NCBI GenBank assembly: GCA_029891345.1
Contig: CM057006.1
Coordinates: 44,564,556-44,628,555, forward strand
Origin: Dryococelus australis
Lineage: Eukaryota; Arthropoda; Insecta; Phasmatodea; Phasmatidae
DNA: 64,000 nt
Reading direction: 5' to 3'
A program made the translations under genes and the position numbers. The notes under the pieces were generated by a model. That model was not told where the DNA came from. It was given only the letters and a program-made list of their open reading frames with translations, and did no database searches. Position 1 is the stretch's first letter; every line of letters starts with the position of its first letter. Positions 57,701-64,000 of the stretch are shown piece by piece.

Positions 57701-60700
57701 ACTGGGGCGGGACGTTCAATTATCAGCTGGCACACATACAAGTTTCTGTGGCCCAATGAGCCACCTTTGAAAAAGGGGAACATGGTATTGCACACATGGT
57801 CCAGTGAACATTTATAAGTGTTGGGTGTAAAGGAAGTGGCAGTAAAACTTAAGGGTCGTAAGGCAGTTACGCTGGAGTTAGTTGTGGTGCAAGGACGTGG
57901 GCCAAGTTTGAAGTCCCGCAAGACTGCATTCCTGTGTTTAAAAAGGGCCGGCCAGTCCCCTTCGCATTGAGAGACAAGGTAAATCAGGAAATAGAGATAT
58001 TGGTACAGCGAGGAGTTTATGGAACCTGTAAATTTTTCAGGATGGGCGAACCTGTAATACTCATCTTAGAAAAGGGTGGCACAATTCAGCTGTGTGGGAA
58101 TTATAAGGGAACAGTGAACAGTGTATGTGCCACGTGTGTATATCCACTGCCCACGGTTAATGAGCCGTTAGCAGTACTGGAGGGAGGACAACTCTTCACC
58201 GAGCACGATTTGGAGGAAGCATATTTGCAGGTAGCAGTAGATGAGGCAACAGCCAAACTGATTACAGTTAATACTGTGAAAGGGCTTTTCAAGGTCAAGA
58301 GGTTGCCGTTCGTGGTTAGCAGTGGTCCATCAATATTCCAAAAGTTGATGCATACTCTGCTGGCTGGCATTCCAGGGTCTGTCAAGTTCTAGAAAGGCTG
58401 CAACGGGCAGGACTCAGACTGAATATAGCCAAGTGTGTGTTTGGAGTTGATTCTGGGGTGTTCCTGGTCCACAGAATCTACAAGATAGGTATTCATCCCT
58501 TGTCCAGTAAGGTGGATGCATCGAACGGAAAAACTTCTGGTGTGACTGGAATGAACAGGCGGCGAAGGGCTTGAACTTGATCCCTAGGCGTGAGCTGTCC
58601 CATTGCAGCGATGAAGGTGGGGGTCAGTTCTTGTAAGAACCCAGAGGAAATGTGCACTAGTTTAACCTTTTCCTTCAGACTACTTCGTCTGGAATAAGAC
58701 TTCTGGAGTCGCATACCTGTCACGTACATGAAATGAAAAGCGGGGTTTGTGATTCTCTACTGTGTAGAGCCACGTGAGTTGCTGCAGACGAGCGGATACC
58801 CAATCTCAGTGCTCGGCGCTAAGCCGTGGTGAGTAGAGAAAATTAGGCCTCGCTGTCTGCAGTCTCAACATGTGGGCTTTCAACTTTGACCGCATCTTCT
58901 CAATACAGGGAATGCTCCTTCCGGCACTAAGGTGCGATGGAAAGGACGAGCACCGAACTGACAAGCTGGTCCAACACCATGTACCTGTGTAGGCTCCGCC
59001 GTTCTACCTGCCAAAGTATGAAGAAAGGTTGGTCTGTCGAGTGCTTGTGGGTAAGCAACACGTGTTTTGGTTCGATTGAATACAAATTCCTGTGATCACC
59101 TGTGTTTCACTCAAGGGTGAGATCAACTGGGAAAGGTGCAATATCTACAGGACAGGTGGAACACAAGGATAGGTTTAAACCAATGTTTATGTCTTATTAC
59201 GGGAAATAAACATGTCATGACGTACTCCCACCTATTTTTAGCAAGATCTTGACGGGAAGCTGAGCTACGCAGTGCAGGTAGAGGTGACCTGTTCTAAACT
59301 AGCGTGGGGTGGAGTAGAATAGTGTTGTGAGAACAACTGAAGCTATATCTGTCTCCCTATCGCATTGTTGCCCTGATAGACGAGGAGTGGCACGTTGCTA
59401 GGATAACTAAGCAAAGTGTGATAGGATAAGTACAATAATGGAGCTTAGGATAAGTTTTCCCTTCTGGCATGAAGGTGCTGTGAAGGAAGGAAGTTATAGC
59501 GAAGAATGAAGCTGGTGAGTATTTCTGCGGCTGGCGCGTTAAAGACTGTCAGATCAGGCTGGTTAGTCCCGGCAGCGAGTGCGGTGGAAGACTGAAGACT
59601 GCTCCTGAGTTAAATTCTGACTCTGTATTTATACTCTGCCGGACGGCTGCTCTGCGCTCATTGGCTGGCGTCTTGATGGCGAGGAGTGGTCGCAGAGCAG
59701 GTGGTGGTGAAAAGCATAGGTCTCTGGCGTGACGTCACCGGGCGGCTGGGACAGTGGAAAAAAATGACGAAACATACTAGTGGTGCCATCTAGCGGTTAT
59801 TAGTAGTACTTGTTGCCTTGAGGTGCTTAGCTGCGGTGGGCTGGTGAATAATACAAGTTGCTGGCAGGAACGTCCATTCTTGCTATCAGACAGTACAATC
59901 TTCTGATGTCGTGTGACCGTTATGTCGTGTGACCAGCGGTAATGCAAACTCTGTAGAAATCAGATGCGCTGTGGGCTATGCTGATGAGCTGAAGCCGTCT
60001 AATTATCATTGTTGCCAATGTGTAATGCATCTAACTGTTTATAACCTGTTTACATGTGTTCTAGACTAAGTTGCTTCTTTTTACCACATGGTGTGATTAT
60101 CATAAGTAACCACTTGTTAGTATAACTGTAGTAGATGTGATGCTTGAATAGCTAATTGATACAAACCTCTAGCAGCTGTGAAACTAGCATCAGGGAACCA
60201 ATGTAATGTCGCTTATACTTGCTTGAAAACTGCTGCTTTCTCTTCATATTTCATGTCAGCCTCCTTCTCTTCAATATTTCCAATCAGTTTAGGAAATCCT
60301 CAGAGGTCATAATTTAAAAAGAAAAATTTTGGAAACATAAAATAGTATTGTGCAGCATAGGTTTCTTTTCAGAGACTGATCTGTTGGTCTCTCTCTCTCT
60401 CCCCCCCCCCCCCTCCCTCACCCCCCCCCCCCCCCCCCCCCTCTACCACCGTCGCTTTTTATTTTTAATGTAGAAATTTAGATTTGAAATATGTACCTAT
60501 CAATAAAAATCAATATTGTTGAAAAAAACTTTAAAAAAAATTATTTATTAACAAGAATTAAATGTATAGTAATAATCAGTGTGTAGTGATTATTGTGGTC
60601 GCCATTAACACTCTAAAAAGTGTTCCAGTATTCATAAATAAACATAAACATACGTCAAAGATACTTCGAAATCAATTTACTGTAAATTACATGGACAAAA

Positions 60701-60998
60701 ATGAACTAAATGCAAACCATAACATCAATATGTTAAAATTAATGTTTGAGTGCCAAATGATAGTTATCTGTTGCAGAAAACCATACCATTTCCATCGCTG
60801 GCTATCATTATTGCATGCTACAAATTGTATTTTCTTTAAAAAATTTCACGTAATATGCAGTGCTATATAATAAAATGGGCTGATTTTTTTTCAGATGTTT
60901 TCCATACAGTTGGACCAAGAATGAGGGAACAAAGACTGCTGGAGTCCTGCTACAAAAAATCGTTGAACTTGCTGTTAGAACATGATCAACGTTCTATT
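48682..60998 (+). CDS. MACROD-type macrodomain protein gene (partial)
   Basis: Five exons (48682-48775, 49439-49561, 53344-53505, 54134-54250, 60895-60998; 600 nt, 200 codons) join in a single frame across GT-AG introns. The product is a MACROD-type hydrolase that removes mono-ADP-ribose from proteins and deacetylates O-acetyl-ADP-ribose. Evidence: a MACROD-style N-terminal extension, the [20 protein letters not shown] entry strand, the catalytic/ADP-ribose-binding loop [20 protein letters not shown], the [15 protein letters not shown] helix region, and the YVFHTVGP strand. The last quarter (the STGxYG phosphate-binding loop and final helix) is not in the window. The 48682 exon encodes a basic, arginine/lysine-rich segment before ATG 48751, which looks like part of a mitochondrial presequence as in MACROD1; its ATG exon is not identified. 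Introns contain LTR-like, MITE and Gypsy relics, but the exons are clean. Confidence 0.93.
49439..49561 (+). CDS. MACROD exon b: pre-macrodomain helices
   Basis: Acceptor GGTCATAG ends at 49438; donor GTAAGT begins at 49562. Encodes [20 protein letters not shown] and [18 protein letters not shown], the region upstream of the macrodomain in MACROD proteins (an SLxEKR-like helix and a PTWxxY segment). Phase is consistent with the flanking exons. Confidence 0.9.
49785..50553 (-). mobile_element. LTR-like dispersed repeat, copy 2 (intronic)
   Basis: Reverse complement relative of 5345-6110, clearly alignable along its length (TTTCCCCTGCTGGAGG, GTGCGTGAGGG, CATGGACTGAACTGA, TTTATTTGATTA, ATTTCTAGAGAGAG on the minus strand). 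It lacks the TGTTACGCGCT start seen in copy 1. It lies in the intron between exons b and c. Confidence 0.75.
50554..52981. other. MACROD intron, nothing recognised
   Basis: AT-rich intronic sequence without recognisable genes or repeats. Confidence 0.5.
52982..53212 (+). mobile_element. MITE family C, intronic copy
   Basis: Ends GGGTGTTCAAGGTAAAGTGA and GCTCACTTTACCGTGAATATCC share the terminal repeat of families A and B, but the interior (GAGGCCCTAGTTACTTTCAC...) matches neither. 231 bases. Confidence 0.8.
53344..53505 (+). CDS. MACROD exon c: start of macrodomain
   Basis: Acceptor ends CATGTAG at 53343; donor GTAAGC begins at 53506. Encodes a linker ([20 protein letters not shown]) and the first macrodomain strand-loop, [20 protein letters not shown] then [10 protein letters not shown]. 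The NAAN asparagines, essential in the family, are present. Confidence 0.95.
54134..54250 (+). CDS. MACROD exon d: macrodomain core
   Basis: Acceptor GTCCGCAG ends at 54133; donor GTAAGT begins at 54251. Encodes [20 protein letters not shown] then [19 protein letters not shown]. The VDG...H catalytic aspartate region and the CKTGDAKxT segment are intact. Confidence 0.95.
54363..54655 (-). mobile_element. tRNA-derived SINE-like copy (intronic)
   Basis: On the minus strand: a B-box-like GGTTCAATTCC (54602-54612), a body with GGGTTTTCCCTGGGATCTCC and CATTTTCCCC, and a tail with AAGAACTGCCCAAATCTCTT then TATTCACTCATTC. The body word resembles GGGTTTTTCTCGGGGTTCTC in the 3' UTR of LINE 1, same strand. 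Confidence 0.55.
54656..55298. other. MACROD intron, nothing recognised
   Basis: AT-rich. Local AATTGATT/AATCAATT words form short inverted repeats, but no defined element. Confidence 0.45.
55299..55861. mobile_element. TA-flanked TIR element
   Basis: Ends GTGCGTTTAGAGTAACATTT and, inverted, GTGCTTTTAGAGTAAAATTT (18 of 20 identical). TA flanks both sides (55297-55298 and 55862-55863). Subterminal GGATT/AATCC and CAGTCC words recur. 563 bases, non-coding. TA duplication suggests mobilisation by a Tc1/mariner-like transposase, which is an inference. Confidence 0.8.
55864..56775. other. Intron sequence and probable G3 leader
   Basis: AT-rich to about 56590. From about 56610 a leader-like stretch precedes G3 gag, including GTTAGCGACGAGGTTT (56729-56744), which resembles the TTGGCGACGAGG word commonly seen after the primer-binding site of Gypsy elements of this type. 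Confidence 0.4.
56776..57475 (+). pseudogene. G3 gag with zinc knuckle
   Basis: Starts [15 protein letters not shown] then a stop. Later segments in other frames give NESLPPETQ, a YIAELRRL-like block, and [20 protein letters not shown] then TLQEAVG, the C-terminal capsid landmarks of this Gypsy type. The frame 57217-57471 ends with [13 protein letters not shown], a knuckle with one residue fewer between C and H than the usual CCHC. At least three frame changes. Confidence 0.7.
57563..57817 (+). pseudogene. G3 aspartic protease
   Basis: Contains [20 protein letters not shown], a retropepsin active site with an intact DTGA, followed by [11 protein letters not shown] and a flap-like region. The frame closes at a stop after SEHL (57817). 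Catalytic aspartate present, unlike G2. Confidence 0.8.
57890..58520 (+). pseudogene. G3 reverse transcriptase, active-site block deleted
   Basis: Frame 57934-58392 gives [95 protein letters not shown] and [11 protein letters not shown], ending at a stop. It continues in another frame with [20 protein letters not shown] and [20 protein letters not shown]. The junction omits the YxDD catalytic loop and neighbouring helix, so about 20 codons were deleted. It stops at about 58516, where unrelated sequence begins. Confidence 0.85.
58521..59160. other. Intron sequence after G3, unassigned
   Basis: The minus-strand open frame 58493-58729 ([20 protein letters not shown]...) runs across the G3 junction and has no family I recognise. 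The rest has no clear feature. Confidence 0.4.
59190..59760 (-). mobile_element. LTR-like promoter block A (minus strand)
   Basis: On the minus strand: CRE palindrome TGACGTCA (59730-59737), a CCAAT box (CCAGCCAATGAGC, about 59656-59668), TATA box GAGTATAAATACAG (59624-59637), then a leader, and a probable end near 59190-59220 with TTTATTTCCCG. The arrangement is that of an LTR U3-R-U5. Block B at 61735-62460 has the same arrangement. Overall identity between them is low. Confidence 0.45.
59761..60894. other. Intron sequence with C-rich simple repeats
   Basis: No gene recognised. A CT/C-rich simple repeat lies at 60391-60443. The open frame at 60562-60870 is AT-rich chance coding just before exon e. 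Confidence 0.5.
60391..60443. repeat. (CT)n and poly-C simple repeats
   Basis: (CT)n, then C14, then CTCCCTCA, then C21. Simple sequence only. Confidence 0.95.
60895..60998 (+). CDS. MACROD exon e: HTVGP strand and helix
   Basis: Acceptor TTTTTTTTCAG ends at 60894; donor GTATGT begins at 60999. Encodes [20 protein letters not shown] then [14 protein letters not shown]. The next exon should supply the STGxxGYP loop. The preceding intron (54251-60894) is about 6.6 kb and holds most of the TE insertions. Confidence 0.93.
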
Positions 60999-61734
60999 GT
61001 ATGTATAATAATTAGTTTTTTTTAATTTTTGCTGTGAATTATTGCATTGGACAGTTGTGGCATTGTCGTTTACCTTGATGGGAATGGCAGTTGGAGGGTG
61101 AGGTTGAGGTACTTCTCCCTTGGGCTACGGTGAAGCTGTGGTCGCAGCTTGCACTGGGATTTTTCTGGTGCCTGTGGTGCTGGCTTTTGCCACTTAATGG
61201 AACGTTGAGCCTCAGGTGGCGTGCTTGTGAGCGAAGAGAGAATAGCTATCCTGGTAGGTGTATAAGCGAGTGTGGCATTAAGGGTCCAAACTACCCTGGT
61301 AACATTGGCTGGCCATATTCTTTGGTGGCCTGGGTGGCAGTATAGATACTGCATGAAGTACTTGCCAGATGAGGTTCAAGGTGGAGCTCAATGAGCTGGA
61401 GGTAGACCCTCTCTGATGCGTGCAGCATTATCTTTCTTCCAGGTGTGTACCTGGTTGTCAAGTGGACAGTTTTCCCTCAATACCCCAGCCTGAGCTAGTC
61501 CCTACTTGGCAGATTTGCCCTGCTCAGCCCTGTAGTGTGGCATAAGGTGGGGGGGGGGGTAACCACATAGGTTGATAGCAGGTGTCCAGTAAGGGGTAGA
61601 CACAGCCTGATCGCATGTAGGATAGGGAGGTCAGATTATCAGTAGGAGAGAAAAAGGATCAGGGTTTCGGCTCATGGCTATTCCTTGAAGAGTCTTACTA
61701 GGACAAGTGATGAACTGGAAATAGCAGAAGTAAG
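60999..61734. other. MACROD intron, nothing recognised
   Basis: GC-richer than its surroundings, with overlapping short open frames on both strands at 61070-61354. No domain recognised. The remaining MACROD exons must lie beyond 64000 or be missing. Confidence 0.4.
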
Positions 61735-62460
61735 GTGTAGTAAATACAGAGTGCTGGAAGAGACAACTCAACCAAGTCAAATTTATGCCAGTTTTATTGA
61801 TTGCTCAATCAAAGACATACAAACCATCCTGTACCGTAACTGAGGCCTGATGGGCTGATTCTAAGTCGTTAACTTGTATAGTACCTAGTCTCGAAAGACA
61901 GAGTAGCGCAGGGGGTAAGGGCAACCCCAAGTCAGCGGTACTCATACTCGTGATAGCTGTGGCGATGTACCAGGTAGCTGGAAGCGCTGCGACATCGGTA
62001 TGCTGGCAGGCAGCGAGGCAGTGTCGTGCAGAGTAGAACTCTCAACTGGACTGCGAAGAGCAGTGACGACTTGATAAAGTCTATGGATGCTCAGGCAGCG
62101 TGATGTTCTGCGGAGATGAAAAGGCTTCTTGATGAGCACTCGGGCAGCGTGACGTTCTGCGTAGGACTGTGGGTCCTATTTATACTCCGCTCACAGGGCC
62201 AGCGTGGGGGTTGCGAGGTGTGGAGAGAGATGCGAAAGAGAAGAGAGTAAAAGAGAGCTGCGGCGACTTCCCTTCATGCACCAGGTGCTGGAGGGTTGGA
62301 GAGCTGTTGCATTATGTGAAACGGTTGCAGCATAGCAGGCAGCAACAGATGGATAAGTCATTCCTGGCGTAAAGGCATCCTGTGGTGTGTATGGTGTAAT
62401 GACTCTTCTTAGTAGGGGCTGTGGCAAGGCTAGATGAGAGAATGACGTCACTCATGGCGC
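61735..62460 (-). mobile_element. LTR-like promoter block B (minus strand)
   Basis: On the minus strand: CRE palindrome TGACGTCA (62443-62450), TATA box GGAGTATAAATAGG (62175-62188), a leader with a repeated CACGCTGCC(C/T)GAG word, then AATAAAACTGGCATAAATTT (polyadenylation-like, about 61777-61796) and an end at TTTACTACA (about 61735). This layout fits a Gypsy- or Pao-class LTR. No adjoining coding region was found, so it is a solo LTR candidate. Confidence 0.5.
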
Positions 62461-64000
62461 ATCTCAGTCATCTGTTAATAGTTTAAGGGCCAGTTTCACC
62501 AACACATCTTAAAATTTAAGTGCCACTTAAACACTGAATAAGCTGTCCCTAGCGCCTTGTACTGTTTCACCAACTTTAAGCTCTTCTTAAAATGTTTTAA
62601 GCAGCTCTTGGTTTAGGCAGCCAAAATTTGATGCCTAACTCTTTAAGCTCTGCTTAAATCATTGTAAACAAATTAAAAGGAAAATGGCTGCTACTGAAAC
62701 AGTTTTGGTGTAGATAAACACAAGTGTGTTAAAAAATATTTAATTTTATAAATTAAATTTTTTATAAATAAAAAAAAATTTGTTGTGTATCAAATTTATT
62801 GAGCCTGGGTGCAAGTCCTTATTTGCTGAAATAACCTATGGTGATGGTCGAAAATAAACCTCGTGGCAGGAACATATTTGTTATGTGCATTTTCCACATA
62901 AGAGGCAAAACCAATTTATACACAGAAATTGAGTGTAAAGGCAGGTAGCTGATTGATAAAATATGATTTTATCGAGTATGCATAAGCTACAGAAATATTT
63001 GAAATGAATTGGAAAAATGTTTGCCTTCGCTACATTGAATAATTTTTACAGCGAAAATGTGTCTACATTTATGCCTCTATGTATGATATGTAAAAATATA
63101 TGATTACTTTGATTGAATTTGAAACTGGACATAATATAATGCATTCACACTTACGTTTTAGTACGCATGGCAAATTTCCAGTACAAGTTTTGCACACATT
63201 CGACTTTGTTGTGAATTAGAAAAGCTAACGACAGCCCAATTAAGTAAAAAAATTAGGGGTTGCCTTGAAGACTAGTAAATGTTGGCCCAGTGTTGTTTTT
63301 TGAGGGCAATACGATTTTTACGCGGAATATACATTACGTTTAGGGAATATTTAATCAATGCCTAAACACGACCACAGTTTCATTTTAAAATTTATCATTA
63401 ACCTAACGTATTATTTTTATAAAGCATTTAATATATAATGTGTGGCGAAAGCTCCGTAAATATATGTAACGAGTCTAAAACATCACCCGAGTAGATTAAA
63501 ATTCTTATGAGTAAAAAACAGCCCAGGCCTATATAGAACTTTTGCTGCGAAAAATTGCACTTCTTGGCATTGATAATTAATAAAAACGAATTCACAAAAT
63601 ATCACAGAATTGCAACACAACAATTACGCTGTAATAAATTGGCCTCGAAAAATAAAAAACTTATCTATTCACAAACGTAATTTTAACATAAATAAATTTT
63701 GGTTGAACAAATCAAATACAAATATCTTTTTCGTACATGCAGTGACATCTGTTTTAATTGATTCTTAACATTCGTCAGGCAAACGATAAAGCTTTAATTG
63801 TTTATTATAAGACAAATATTCAGTTAGGATTCGTTTGCTCATAACGAAAGTAAACGCAACATTTCAAGGGAAACAAAAATGGGTTTTTCCCTTTCTTTGA
63901 AATAATTCTCATTGGTTGGTTTAGTCACATGACCACAACACACCACTACCAACATGACAATATTTGCAACTTGTTACGTTAAGCAATGCCGAGCTAAGAC
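62461..64000. other. AT-rich spacer with a short repeated-word block
   Basis: Positions 62487-62660 contain GGGCCAGTTTCACCAACACA and repeated CTTAAA/TTTAAG and TTTCACCAAC words, a pattern of MITE-like subterminal repeats, but no opposite end was found. The remainder has no recognisable feature. Confidence 0.4.

Larger units (their letters stand above)
56776..58520 (+). mobile_element. Ty3/Gypsy relic G3 (gag-protease-RT), intronic
   Basis: Plus-strand remnants of gag (from ATG 56776), a zinc knuckle, retropepsin and reverse transcriptase, ending abruptly near 58516 in the RT thumb. The domain text resembles insect Gypsy elements of the K02A2.6-like type and differs from G1/G2. No RNase H or integrase follows. 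Confidence 0.85.

Noticed and set aside
58493-58729. Minus-strand frame [20 protein letters not shown] as a gene
   Set aside because: It crosses the end of the G3 RT, where the other strand is clearly coding, and matches no family I recognise. It is possibly a retroelement piece, but not defensible.

Overview
This is eukaryotic nuclear DNA, most likely from an insect or another arthropod with a large, transposon-rich genome. The evidence is one split gene with GT-AG introns, AT-rich spacer, many decayed transposons of classes common in arthropods (Ty3/Gypsy, Jockey-type LINEs, a Polinton/Maverick, TIR/MITE families, tRNA-derived SINEs) and long (TA)n microsatellites. I see no bacterial operons, CRISPR array or canonical RNA gene. 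I cannot name the species.

The only convincing host gene is a MACROD-type macrodomain gene (mono-ADP-ribosyl hydrolase / O-acetyl-ADP-ribose deacetylase) on the + strand. Five exons, 48682-60998, join in one open frame through good splice sites; the C-terminal exons lie beyond the window. A possible alternative first exon (43106-43163) follows a CpG-rich stretch and is phase-compatible with the 49439 exon but not with the 48682 exon.

Layout. 1-13.5 kb: spacer with foldback elements (2.2-2.8, 9.5-9.9, 10.6-11.0 kb), a MITE superfamily, LTR-like blocks and SINE fragments. 13.5-19.1 kb: a decayed Polinton with a protein-primed type B DNA polymerase, a zinc-finger ORF and a small opposite-strand gene. 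19.1-33.8 kb: two related Ty3/Gypsy bodies that converge (G1 on +, G2 on -) between two diverged, same-direction terminal blocks. 33.9-36.3 kb: a Jockey-like LINE with only ORF1 and part of the endonuclease. 37.2-38.7 kb: a tRNA-like SINE and hAT-like termini. 38.7-42.7 kb: a nearly full Jockey-like LINE on the - strand with a YADE active site. 43-48.6 kb: spacer, a long (TA)n array, a DUF7869-like transposase relic and TIR elements. 48.7-61 kb: the MACROD exons, whose introns hold an LTR-like block, MITEs, a TA-flanked TIR element, a Gypsy relic (G3) and promoter-like LTR sequence. 61-64 kb: another LTR-like block and AT-rich spacer.

All transposon coding regions are broken by stops, frameshifts, deletions or active-site changes, so the window is a layered record of invasion around one gene under constraint. 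The less ordinary observations are three internally different MITE groups sharing one terminal repeat and a TATA duplication; the alternative-first-exon arrangement of the macrodomain gene; a 40-codon duplication in the Polinton polymerase; a shared DTAAS-type protease motif in the two Gypsy bodies; and two minus-strand LTR/promoter blocks with perfect CRE palindromes upstream of TATA boxes.
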